Below are positions 55,373 to 63,928 of a DNA stretch of 64,000 nt, one piece after another. This DNA is from Streptococcus azizii (GTDB lineage Bacteria; Bacillota; Bacilli; Lactobacillales; Streptococcaceae), in assembly GCF_001984715.1 (NCBI RefSeq), contig NZ_MSPR01000004.1, positions 62,001-126,000 on the forward strand, in the 5' to 3' direction. Made by a program: the position numbers and the translations under genes. The notes below the pieces were generated by a model. The model was given only the letters and a program-made list of their open reading frames with translations. It was not told the origin of the DNA and ran no database searches. Every line of letters starts with the position of its first letter. Position 1 is the stretch's first letter.

Positions 55373-56772
55373 AAGCCAAATCTCTGCGACTTAGGTATGC
55401 TCAGAGCGAGCAAGGAGCTTGCCAGATAGAGGACTTGCGTCTTGAAAAAGGTCACTGTCTAGTCTTGTGCGGTCCGAGTGGGTCAGGTAAGTCCTCCTTT
55501 TTACACCTTATCAATGGGCTAGTTCCAGAATACTATCAAGGGGAGATTGAGGGAAGTTTACGAATCGGACGGCTCTCCTATCAAGAGGCCAGTCTCGAAC
55601 GCTTGGCTGAGGATGTCGCTTCGGTCTTTCAGAATCCGGCTGTCCAATTTTTTCACCGGGAAGTTCTACAAGAATTAGTCTTTCCTTGTGAAAATCAAGG
55701 ACTGGACCGCAGTGAAATTTCTAAGCGGTTGGCAGAGGTGACCAAACATTTTCAGTTGGAGCCTTTATTGAGACAGTCTGTAGAAAATTTATCCGGAGGA
55801 CAACAGCAGGTGGTTGCGATTGCAACTGCAGCGATGCAGGGGACAGATATTGTAATCTTTGATGAGCCGACAGCTAACCTAGATGCACCAAGCATTAAGC
55901 GAGTGCAGGAGCTGCTCCTTGCCTTGAAAAAGCAAGGAAAGACCCTCATTATTGCAGAACATCGTCTGGCTTATTTGCGTAAGCTGGCAGATTCGTATGC
56001 TTATTTTTATGATGGAAAGCTCATAGAACACTTACCTGCGAGTGTATTTTTAGCTTACTCGGAGGAGAAACGAGAAGAACTGGGCTTGCGGGCATCTGAT
56101 GTCAGTCCTTACCAGACTCAGGTAGGAGAACTGGCTTGCTCCTTTCGCAATGACCCAGCTGGTCTTGAACTGCAACACTTTTGTGTCTATCATCGAAAAG
56201 ACTGCCTCTATCGATTAAAACGATTAGTGTTGGCTCCTGGACAGGTCGTAGGCCTCATAGGGGCCAACGGTTCTGGCAAGACGAGCTTTGCCCGCTCTCT
56301 GCTAGGCTTAGAAGGTGATAAGACAGGGCCTGTTTATTGGCAGGGGCAGGCCTTAACTGCTCGCAATCGTCTCCTCACGATGGCCTATGTCATGCAAGAT
56401 GTGCGCCTGCAACTGGTAACAGAACAGGTGGAGAAGGAGTTGAGCTTAGGGCTTGCCTCAAATCGGATAGACCGTGAAATAGTGCGAGCCTTTCGCCTTT
56501 CCCAGCTCCTAGACCGTCACCCCATGAGTCTATCAGTGGGGGAGCAACAACGCCTAATGATTGCAGCCAGCCTATTGGGGGATAAAGACATCTTCATCTT
56601 TGATGAGCCTTCAAGTGGTCTGGATAGGGAGCAAATGGAGCAGCTCGCTACTCAACTTCAATTCTTAAAGTCTAAGGGGAAATTGGTCTTGCTGATTTCC
56701 CATGATGCTGAATTACTCGCTCGAGTTTGTGATAAAGTGATGGATATAGAAAGGTTGGCACATAAGGGTTAG
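55312..56772 (+). CDS. ECF transporter double ATPase (fused EcfA-EcfA')
   Basis: About 486 aa from an ATG at 55312. The start is uncertain: GTG codons at 55336 or 55339 lie behind GGAG, and all options overlap ecfT. Two complete ATPase domains in tandem: Walker A GPSGSGKSS, signature NLSGGQQQ, Walker B IFDEPTANLD; then GANGSGKTS, SLSVGEQQR, IFDEPSSGLD. Fusion of both ATPases is less common than separate EcfA1 and EcfA2. Completes the S-T-AA importer. Confidence 0.88.
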   Translation: MDRLECVCVVSQFPDSEIQLEAKSLRLRYAQSEQGACQIEDLRLEKGHCLVLCGPSGSGKSSFLHLINGLVPEYYQGEIEGSLRIGRLSYQEASLERLAEDVASVFQNPAVQFFHREVLQELVFPCENQGLDRSEISKRLAEVTKHFQLEPLLRQSVENLSGGQQQVVAIATAAMQGTDIVIFDEPTANLDAPSIKRVQELLLALKKQGKTLIIAEHRLAYLRKLADSYAYFYDGKLIEHLPASVFLAYSEEKREELGLRASDVSPYQTQVGELACSFRNDPAGLELQHFCVYHRKDCLYRLKRLVLAPGQVVGLIGANGSGKTSFARSLLGLEGDKTGPVYWQGQALTARNRLLTMAYVMQDVRLQLVTEQVEKELSLGLASNRIDREIVRAFRLSQLLDRHPMSLSVGEQQRLMIAASLLGDKDIFIFDEPSSGLDREQMEQLATQLQFLKSKGKLVLLISHDAELLARVCDKVMDIERLAHKG

Positions 56773-56812
56773 GCAATGCGCGTAGCCCTTTTTGCTTGTA
56801 GGATACTCCTGT

Positions 56813-56875
56813 TTAATACTCTTTAAACATCAAAAGGATACGCTGTCAACTGTTGATGTTTATGGAGTATAAGTT
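56813..56875. repeat. Short MITE derivative
   Basis: ATACTCTTTAAACATCAAAA ... TTTATGGAGTAT: both terminal repeats are present with only about 20 bp between, i.e. an internal-deletion form of the 104-bp element. Confidence 0.65.
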
Positions 56876-57003
56876 TTCTTTTAGGAAAAATTAAAGAATT
56901 TTTCAGAAAACAGATGTATACTTTTTCCATGTCGATACTCTGTGAAACATCTACCGAAGGTTATTTGCGGGTGTCGAAAATGATAGAAATCGAGGAATCA
57001 TGT

Positions 57004-58158
57004 ATGCAGTTAAAAAAGATCTTAGTGTCATCGGTGACACTGTTAAGTATGAGTTTACTTGTAGCTTGCTCAACCGCTACAGGTCAATCGTCAACCAGCA
57101 CACAGACGAGTCAAGTTGCGACTAGTCTAGCGACTACAGCGTCCAGTGAACTTGACTGGGATAGTCTACCGACCAAGGAGGTGACCCTGACGAACGAAGG
57201 GCTAACGATTACAGAGGCAGGGACCTACATCTTGACAGGTAGCACAACAGCAGGTGTGCAGGTCAAGGTGACTGGGAATGTCCGTTTAGTGTTAGCAGGA
57301 ACCAATATTTCCAGCCAAGATACTGCGGCAATTTTTGTAGAAGCAGCAGACAATGTAGTCTTGGAATTAGAGGAGGGAACAAAAAATCTTGTGTCAGATA
57401 GCAAGCAACATAGCGATAGTAATATCGAAGGGGCGATTCATTCCAAGGCCGACTTGACGATTACAGGTGGGGGGAATTTGACGGTAGAGGGCAATTTTGA
57501 AGATGGAATCGTCTCCTCGGATACCCTCGTCATTGAAGCAGGAACTGTTCAAGTCAGTGCAACAGATGATGGTATTCGCGGGAAAGATGCGGTGATCATC
57601 ACAGGGGGAACGATTGATGTGACTGCTGCAGGCGATGGGATTAAGTCCAATAATGATGAGGATACGACCAAGGGAAACATTCAGATTACAGGCGGTAGTA
57701 CGACGGTTCAGGCTGGAGATGACGGCATTAAGGCAGCCTCTAGTTTGACGATTGATGATGGGCAAGTGGCAGTGACCAATAGTACAGAAGGGCTGGAAGC
57801 TACAAATGTGACAATCACTGGCGGAACGGTTACGGTTACTGCCACAGACGATGGTATCAATGCCGCAAGCGATGCTCTGGGAGCCGATATTTTTATCAAA
57901 GTGACAGGTGGCAGTGTCAATGTGACGGTCGGTCAAGGTGATACGGATGCCTTTGATTCAAATGGAGATTTGTCCATCTCAGGAGGTAGTATCACAATCA
58001 CAGCACCAACATCAGCCTTTGACTTTGATGGCACAGTTAGCTTCACCGGCGGTGATGTAACAGTCAATGGGCAAAAACAAACCGACATTGTTGCCATGGG
58101 ACCAGGTGGTGGCTTTGGTGGGGGACATGGAGCAGGGGAACGGCCAGGTGGTTGGTAA
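57004..58158 (+). CDS. Carbohydrate-binding-domain (DUF4353-like) lipoprotein
   Basis: 384 aa from the ATG at 57004, behind GAGGA; upstream in-frame starts would give no signal peptide. The N-terminus is a lipoprotein signal with lipobox LLVAC, then a Ser/Thr-rich linker. Residues about 65-330 are repeated short strands of the type ITGGTVTVTATDDGINA and LTIDDGQVAVTNSTEG, predicted to form a right-handed beta helix, as in DUF4353 proteins. The C-terminus is glycine-rich (GPGGGFGGGHGAG). Likely surface-exposed; ligand unknown. Confidence 0.8.
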   Translation: MQLKKILVSSVTLLSMSLLVACSTATGQSSTSTQTSQVATSLATTASSELDWDSLPTKEVTLTNEGLTITEAGTYILTGSTTAGVQVKVTGNVRLVLAGTNISSQDTAAIFVEAADNVVLELEEGTKNLVSDSKQHSDSNIEGAIHSKADLTITGGGNLTVEGNFEDGIVSSDTLVIEAGTVQVSATDDGIRGKDAVIITGGTIDVTAAGDGIKSNNDEDTTKGNIQITGGSTTVQAGDDGIKAASSLTIDDGQVAVTNSTEGLEATNVTITGGTVTVTATDDGINAASDALGADIFIKVTGGSVNVTVGQGDTDAFDSNGDLSISGGSITITAPTSAFDFDGTVSFTGGDVTVNGQKQTDIVAMGPGGGFGGGHGAGERPGGW

Positions 58159-58171
58159 TATAGTATGTTTA

Positions 58172-58467
58172 GTTTATACCTAAAGGTAGCCACAGCTGTA
58201 ATTGACTAAATCTGAAACAGCTGCGTCTCTTTTATTACTTCGACGAGTGAAAAGCTCCAGTGGAGGTTTTCAGCCGGTTCCCTGGAAATAGGGTGGAACT
58301 ATTGAGAAAAGTCACGACTTTTCTTATTTCCAACTTGAAATAGTTATCAACTATTTCAACTACCTTCGCCTGCGATATAAGGAAATTAGCGATGCTAATC
58401 TCCTATTCAACCTTTCACAATTCTTAATTGTGAAAGCTAGTCTACTTTTGATTTTTATTGAGTATAA
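58172..58467. repeat. Intergenic cassette, copy C, plus MITE end
   Basis: 58172-58276 repeats the first 105 bp of the cassette at 53518 (TTTATACCTAAAGGTAGCCA). It is followed by shared words from 27.3 kb (TTCCCTGGAAATAGG, AGAAAAGTCA) and a one-sided MITE end (CTACTTTTGATTTTTATTGA, about 58444-58463). No gene. Confidence 0.75.
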
Positions 58468-58554
58468 GAGTAGTAAGACGATCCCTTTGCTGGAGAGGAG
58501 GGCAGTTGTTCTCACCAATTTCCATTGTGAGCGAAACTTTTATAGAGTAGTAAA

Positions 58555-58577
58555 AAAACGCTGAGCCTCAGCGTTTT
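58555..58577. terminator. Bidirectional terminator
   Basis: AAAACGCTGA-GCC-TCAGCGTTTT: symmetric stem with A and T tracts on both sides, covering the stop codon of the minus-strand gene. It can terminate transcription from either direction. Confidence 0.75.
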
Positions 58578-59227
58578 TGACTGTTTTCCATGTTTGGTAG
58601 ATTGATATGGTATTTAATAACCAGTAAGCGAATGAGGAGAAAGAGGCAGAATAGTCCGATAAAGACAGGGATGCGAGCCATTCTCCAATCAAGGACAAGG
58701 ATGTGATAGCTAATGCCTGTAAAAAGGGCAAGAACAGCATAGACATCTTCTTTTAATACAAGGGGTGTCTCGTTGACGAGCAAGTCACGGATAATGCCTC
58801 CGCCAACACCGGTCAGGGCGGCTAGAATACCAGAGGTCATGAAGTTAAGGCCTAACTCAGCCCCGCTACTGGCTCCAATTAAGGCAAAGATGACGAGGCC
58901 GATCGCATCAAAGATAAGGTTCATCCTCCCGAGAAATTGATACAAGGTCTTATCGCGGGGGGATTCATTTTTTTTCGTGATGACGAATAAGTACATGATA
59001 ATCGATACAAGGATAGAGAGATAGATAGAAGAAGGCTCTACAAAGGTGAGCGGAAATCGGTTGATCAAGGCATCCCGAATAAGCCCTCCACCGATAGCTG
59101 TAATGGTAGCCAGCAAGGTAATCCCAAAAATATCCAATTTTTTCTTAAAGCCTTTAATGGTTCCAGAAACAGCAAATGAGATGGTACCGATATAGTTACA
59201 TATCAATAGAAATAAATCGAAATCCAT
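58568..59227 (-). CDS. TRIC-type cation channel family protein (UPF0126)
   Basis: 219 aa from the minus-strand ATG at 59227, preceded by ATGGAGGTCG; upstream in-frame starts are less well placed. Seven membrane helices with two internally repeated glycine-rich motifs, AIGGGLIRDAL and GVGGGIIRDLL, the hallmark of the inverted-repeat TRIC/YicG fold. Family members are monovalent cation channels. Stands alone, convergent with the lipoprotein gene and divergent from pdhA. Confidence 0.85.
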   Translation of the reverse strand: MDFDLFLLICNYIGTISFAVSGTIKGFKKKLDIFGITLLATITAIGGGLIRDALINRFPLTFVEPSSIYLSILVSIIMYLFVITKKNESPRDKTLYQFLGRMNLIFDAIGLVIFALIGASSGAELGLNFMTSGILAALTGVGGGIIRDLLVNETPLVLKEDVYAVLALFTGISYHILVLDWRMARIPVFIGLFCLFLLIRLLVIKYHINLPNMENSQKR

Positions 59228-59456
59228 AGCGACCTCCATGGCTATCTTATCATAAAACACAGGAAGATTCAACGGGATTTAGCTTGTGAAAAAAAGAACA
59301 TGATGAGGAGAGAAAACTAGGATGAAATTGTGAAAAAACGCACGATTTCAGGTGTTTTCGTGAGATTGGTATCAAATAGAAAACGGTTAAATTATTTGCT
59401 ATTTGTGAATTTTTGGATTATCATGAAAGGGAAACAGAACAACTTTGGAGGAAATT

Positions 59457-60425
59457 ATGGTATCTATCTCAAAAGAACAACATTTGGATATGTTCCTAAA
59501 AATGCAACAAATCCGAGATGTGGATATGAAATTAAATAAACTGGTTCGCCGTGGATTTGTACAGGGGATGACCCATTTTTCAGTCGGGGAAGAGGCCGCT
59601 GCTGTTGGTCCGATTGCTGGCTTAACAGAACAAGATATTATCTTCTCGCACCATCGTGGACACGGTCATGTTATTGCTAAGGGAATCGACATTAACGGTA
59701 TGATGGCAGAGCTTGCTGGTAAGGCGACAGGAACTTCTAAGGGGCGTGGTGGCTCCATGCACTTGGCCAATGTTGAAAAAGGAAACTTTGGTTCAAATGG
59801 TATCGTAGGAGGTGGCTATGCTCTTGCAGTCGGTGCTGCCCTCACCCAACAGTACCTTGGAACAGATAATATCGTTATTGCCTTTTCAGGGGATTCAGCT
59901 ACTAATGAAGGTAGTTTCCACGAGTCTATGAACTTAGCGGCTGTTTGGAATTTACCGGTTATCTTCTTTATCACCAACAATCGCTACGGTATTTCAACAG
60001 ATATTTCTTATTCTACTAAGATTCCACACCTCCATCAGCGGGCTGCAGCCTACGGCATGCCAGGTCACTATGTCGAAGATGGGAACGATGTTGTTGCAGT
60101 GTATGAAAAGATGCAGGAAGTGATTGAATACGTTCGTCAGGGGAATGGTCCAGCCATGGTGGAAGTGGAGTCCTACCGCTGGTTTGGTCATTCGACTGCT
60201 GATGCTGGTGCTTACCGTACAAAAGAAGAAGTCAATGAGTGGAAGGCAAAAGACCCACTTAAAAAGTATCGTCAGTATTTAACAGAAAATAAAATTGCTA
60301 CAGATGAGGAGTTGGATGCGATTGAGGCACAGGTGGCAGAGCAAGTAGAGGCCGCTGTGAAATTTGCCCAAGAAAGCCCAGATCCAGACCTCTCAGTTGC
60401 TTACGAAGATGTGTTTGTGGATTAA
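59457..60425 (+). CDS. pdhA: Pyruvate (or acetoin) dehydrogenase E1 alpha
   Basis: 322 aa from the ATG at 59457 with GGAGGAAATT just upstream. The thiamine-diphosphate site is GDSATNEGSFHESMNLAAVW with NN further on. HRGHGHVIAKG and GRGGSMHL carry substrate-binding and phosphorylation-loop regions. With pdhB, C and D it forms the dehydrogenase complex making acetyl-CoA. Streptococcal annotations call this operon either pdhABCD or acoABCL; as no other PDH is visible, pyruvate is preferred. The TAA overlaps the first base pairs of a 205-bp repeat. Confidence 0.9.
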   Translation: MVSISKEQHLDMFLKMQQIRDVDMKLNKLVRRGFVQGMTHFSVGEEAAAVGPIAGLTEQDIIFSHHRGHGHVIAKGIDINGMMAELAGKATGTSKGRGGSMHLANVEKGNFGSNGIVGGGYALAVGAALTQQYLGTDNIVIAFSGDSATNEGSFHESMNLAAVWNLPVIFFITNNRYGISTDISYSTKIPHLHQRAAAYGMPGHYVEDGNDVVAVYEKMQEVIEYVRQGNGPAMVEVESYRWFGHSTADAGAYRTKEEVNEWKAKDPLKKYRQYLTENKIATDEELDAIEAQVAEQVEAAVKFAQESPDPDLSVAYEDVFVD

Positions 60426-60627
60426 GTTGTGAGGTCGTTTAAAAAACGACTGAAAAATAGGGAACTGACACAGTGTGCTTGCACACAAGGAAGTTCGCAC
60501 CCAAAGGTAGCCACATTCGTACTTCAGCTGAAGCTGAAACGATTGCGTCTCTTTTTTCCGAGTTTTTAGACCGAACACGATTTTAATGTAAAAAGTTGGA
60601 CGATGTTCTGAGGAGCAAGTCAAACTA
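60423..60627. repeat. 205-bp direct repeat, copy 1 (pdhA-pdhB gap)
   Basis: Starts at the pdhA stop codon and recurs at 60704-60908, offset 281 bp, with about four changes. Holds GTCGTTT-AAA-AAACGAC and CTTCAGCTGAAG hairpins. CGACTGAAAAATAGGGAA is the reverse complement of words in the pdhC and pdhD leaders. Confidence 0.85.
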
Positions 60628-60703
60628 CGGTATCCACTATGGTGGACTACCTACTTACTGGAGGGGAACAAAGTTCGCCCAGTCCTTAGTTCGAGTACAA
60701 TTC

Positions 60704-60908
60704 TAAGTTGTGAGGTCGTTTAAAAAACGACTGAAAAATAGGGAACTGACACAGTGTGCTTGCACACAAGGAAGTTCGCACCTAAAGGTAGCTACATTCG
60801 TAATTCAGCTGAAGCTGAAACGATTGCGTCTCTTTTTTCCGAGTTTTTAGACCGAACACGATTTTAATGTAAAAAGTTGGACGATGTTCTGAGAAGCAAG
60901 TCAAACTA
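60704..60908. repeat. 205-bp direct repeat, copy 2 (pdhA-pdhB gap)
   Basis: Second copy of the 60423-60627 unit, ending at CAAACTA. The 76 bp between the copies and the 98 bp up to pdhB carry no gene. An AGGAG at about 60996 is the pdhB ribosome site. Confidence 0.85.
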
Positions 60909-61006
60909 GGATGTCTCAAGCAGGTATGCTGATCAATGATGGTGGGGGAATTGGTTGATTTTCCTTAGTACAGCAAAGATAAATTGATATAAATTAGGAG
61001 TATAAA

Positions 61007-62002
61007 ATGGCTGAAACAAAAGTAATGGCCTTGCGTGAAGCAATTAACTTGGCTCAAAGCGAGGAAATGCGTAAGGATGAACGTGTATTTTTAATGGGAG
61101 AGGACGTAGGAATCTATGGCGGAGACTTCGGTACCTCTGTTGGAATGTTGGAAGAGTTCGGGGAAAAACGTGTCCGCGACACTCCTATTTCAGAAGCAGC
61201 GATTGCAGGTTCTGCAGTGGGAGCTGCTCAAACAGGTCTTCGCCCAATCGTTGATTTGACCTTCATGGACTTTATCACGATTGCCCTTGATGCGATCGTT
61301 AACCAAGCTGCAAAAACGAACTATATGTTTGGTGGTGGTTTGAAAACTCCTGTTACCTTCCGCGTAGCTTCAGGTTCAGGAATTGGGTCAGCAGCGCAAC
61401 ACTCACAGTCTCTAGAAGCCTGGTTGACCCATATTCCGGGAATCAAGGTTGTTGCACCGGGTACGGCCAACGATGCGAAAGGGTTATTAAAATCATCTAT
61501 CTTGGATAACAATCCGGTTATCTTCCTAGAGCCAAAAGCACTTTACGGTAAAAAAGAAGAAGTGAACCTTGACCCAGACTTCTATATCCCACTTGGGAAG
61601 GGTGAAGTCAAACGGGAAGGTACAGATGTCACCATCATTTCTTACGGCCGCATGTTGGAACGTGCCTTGAAGGCAGCTGAAGAAGTGGCAGCTGAAGGTA
61701 TCAGCGTAGAAGTGGTTGACCCACGTACCCTTATCCCATTGGACAAAGAATTGATCATCAATTCTGTGAAGAAAACAGGCAGAGTGATTCTTGTCAATGA
61801 TGCCTACAAAACAGGTGGATTCATCGGTGAAATCGCATCGATCATCACAGAAAGCGAAGCCTTTGACTACTTGGATGCCCCGATCATCCGTATCGCTTCT
61901 GATGATGTACCAGTTCCTTACGCAAACATTCTTGAAAATGCAGTATTGCCAAACGTGGAGAAAATCAAAGCAGCAATTTACAAGCAAGTAAACAAGGGGT
62001 AA
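61007..62002 (+). CDS. pdhB: Pyruvate (or acetoin) dehydrogenase E1 beta
   Basis: 331 aa, transketolase-fold beta subunit forming the alpha2-beta2 E1 with PdhA. Typical segments are [60 protein letters not shown] and the C-terminal [16 protein letters not shown]. The ATG follows TTAGGAGTATAAA. It lies 581 bp downstream of pdhA, a long gap filled by repeats. Confidence 0.93.
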   Translation: MAETKVMALREAINLAQSEEMRKDERVFLMGEDVGIYGGDFGTSVGMLEEFGEKRVRDTPISEAAIAGSAVGAAQTGLRPIVDLTFMDFITIALDAIVNQAAKTNYMFGGGLKTPVTFRVASGSGIGSAAQHSQSLEAWLTHIPGIKVVAPGTANDAKGLLKSSILDNNPVIFLEPKALYGKKEEVNLDPDFYIPLGKGEVKREGTDVTIISYGRMLERALKAAEEVAAEGISVEVVDPRTLIPLDKELIINSVKKTGRVILVNDAYKTGGFIGEIASIITESEAFDYLDAPIIRIASDDVPVPYANILENAVLPNVEKIKAAIYKQVNKG

Positions 62003-62232
62003 TCTATCGTCATCCGCTTATCTTTTTGACTTTGTTGATTTGGCTTGTCTAACGTAAGTTATGCCTGCACCAAATCGTCTCGTTAGAAAAGCAATCGGAA
62101 AAACGCTAACTCTGCTATGCTAGAATCTAGAAATTCTAGCTTCACTAAGAATGCTTGGAAAAGAATGGAACCGATTTGCTAATCGAAGCCTGGTTTGGTT
62201 CTTGACAAGGTAAGAAACTGAAAGAAAGGAAT
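62003..62232. other. Intergenic region after pdhB
   Basis: Contains the 8-bp-stem hairpin GCTAGAAT / ATTCTAGC (62119-62140), without a T run, and no gene. With the repeat that follows, the pdhB-pdhC gap is 338 bp. Confidence 0.5.
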
Positions 62233-62340
62233 TGAACCCGTCCGGAAAACTCGGAAAAAAGATAAATCGTTACGAAAATTAAGATTTCCTACGATTTCCT
62301 ATTTTTCAGTCGTTTTCTGTTCGGACTTGGTATCTTAATA
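62233..62340 (+). repeat. 108-bp leader repeat before pdhC
   Basis: Ends directly at the pdhC ATG and matches 63821-63928, which ends at the pdhD ATG, with about 95 of 108 identical bases. Both contain AAATCGT...ACGATTT, able to pair, and CCTATTTTTCAGTCG. Neither has a Shine-Dalgarno motif near the ATG. Confidence 0.85.
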
Positions 62341-63729
62341 ATGGCTATTGAAATCATTATGCCTAAGCTCGGTGTGGACATGCAAGAAGGTGAAATCATC
62401 GAGTGGAAAAAACAAGAGGGCGATTTCGTCAATGAAGGCGATGTCCTCTTGGAAATGATGTCTGACAAAACCAGCATGGAGTTGGAAGCAGAAGAGTCAG
62501 GCGTCCTATTAAAAATTGTTCATGGAAACGGTGCAACCGTCCCTGTTACCGAAGTGATTGCCTACATCGGTGCAGAAGGCGAAACAGTCGAAGCAGGAGC
62601 TTCATCTGCTCCTGTGGTTGAGCCAGCGGCAGCAATCGAAGAAGTGCCTGCAGGTCGTACCCCAGTTGTCGTTGCTCCGACAGTTGCAGCGAAGCCCCAA
62701 GGTGGTGGCAAGGTTCGTGCGACTCCAGCCGCTCGTAAGTTGGCGCGTGAGCTTGGAATTGACTTGGGTCTTGTTCCAGGTACGGGTGCCAATGGTCGCG
62801 TTCACAAGGTTGATGTAGAAGCCTTCAAGGGAGCAGCGCCAAAAGCAACTCCACTTGCTGCTCGTATTGCAGCAGATCAAGGTGTAGACTTGGCTACCCT
62901 TACAGGTTCAGGTGTCAATGGTAAGATTGTCAAGGACGATGTTCTTGCAGTTCTTGCACCAGCCGCTACAGAAGTTGCAGCAACGGCTCCTAAGGCTGAA
63001 GAAAAACCAGCTAAAGAGTTGCCAGAAGGTGTTGAAATCATCAAGATGAGCCCAATGCGCAAGGCTATCTCAAAAGGGATGGTTCATTCCTACCTTACTG
63101 CCCCAACCTTTACGCTCAATTACGATATTGATATGACCAATTTAATGGCGCTGCGCAAGCAAATTCTTGAACCAATCATGAATAAGACGGGCTTAAAAGT
63201 GACCTTTACAGATTTGATTGGTCTTGCTGTAACCCGCACCTTGATGAAGGAAGAGCATCGTTATATGAATGCTTCGCTCATCAATGACGCCCAAGAAATT
63301 GAGCTCCACAAATTTGTCAACCTTGGAATTGCTGTTGGCTTGGATGATGGCTTGGTGGTTCCAGTTGTCCATGGTGCAGACAAGATGAGCCTGTCTGACT
63401 TTGTCGTGGCCTCAAAAGATGTGATTAAAAAAGCCCAATCAGGTAAGCTGAAAGGGGCAGAAATGTCTGGTTCGACCTTCTCTATTACCAACTTGGGTAT
63501 GTTTGGCACCAAGACCTTTAATCCCATCATAAATCAACCAAACTCAGCCATTTTAGGGGTAGCTTCAACAGTTCAAACACCAGTTGTGGTCGATGGTGAA
63601 ATTAAAATCCGTCCGATTATGGCTCTCTGCTTGACCATTGACCACCGTATTATCGATGGTATGAATGGTGCTAAGTTTATGGTTGATTTGAAGAACCTAC
63701 TGGAAAACCCATTGGAACTGTTAATCTGA
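62341..63729 (+). CDS. pdhC: Dihydrolipoamide acetyltransferase E2
   Basis: 462 aa. A lipoyl domain (about residues 1-78) carries the lipoylation Lys in EMMSDKTSMELEAE. Then come two peripheral-subunit-binding domains in a row (ATPAARKLARELGIDL...GTGANGR, about 122-158; ATPLAARIAADQGVDLATL, about 168-203), where one is usual. The catalytic domain ends with the active-site DHRIIDG. Pro/Ala-rich linkers join them. The E2 core binds E1 and E3. Upstream 108 bp is a repeat, and no ribosome site is visible. Confidence 0.93.
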   Translation: MAIEIIMPKLGVDMQEGEIIEWKKQEGDFVNEGDVLLEMMSDKTSMELEAEESGVLLKIVHGNGATVPVTEVIAYIGAEGETVEAGASSAPVVEPAAAIEEVPAGRTPVVVAPTVAAKPQGGGKVRATPAARKLARELGIDLGLVPGTGANGRVHKVDVEAFKGAAPKATPLAARIAADQGVDLATLTGSGVNGKIVKDDVLAVLAPAATEVAATAPKAEEKPAKELPEGVEIIKMSPMRKAISKGMVHSYLTAPTFTLNYDIDMTNLMALRKQILEPIMNKTGLKVTFTDLIGLAVTRTLMKEEHRYMNASLINDAQEIELHKFVNLGIAVGLDDGLVVPVVHGADKMSLSDFVVASKDVIKKAQSGKLKGAEMSGSTFSITNLGMFGTKTFNPIINQPNSAILGVASTVQTPVVVDGEIKIRPIMALCLTIDHRIIDGMNGAKFMVDLKNLLENPLELLI

Positions 63730-63820
63730 TAATCGTTTTTCCATGGGACAAAACTAAAGAAATGTGCATTTCTGAATAAAAACTAAAGAAAGGGAATAAG
63801 AGCGAGAGAGTTTTAGCAAC

Positions 63821-63928
63821 TGAACCCGAGCGGAAAGCTCGGAAAAAAGATAAATCGTTTAGAAAATCAGGATTTTCTACGATTTCCTATTTTTCAGTCG
63901 CTTTCTCTTCGCTCTTGGTATCTTAATC
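63821..63928 (+). repeat. 108-bp leader repeat before pdhD
   Basis: Second copy of the element at 62233-62340, in the same orientation, ending at the ATG of the next gene. See the finding on repeat leaders. Confidence 0.85.

Noticed and set aside
60393-60623. 76-codon minus-strand frame in the pdhA-pdhB gap
   Set aside because: Lies within the 205-bp repeat and the end of pdhA; the second repeat copy does not keep an equal frame with a start signal.
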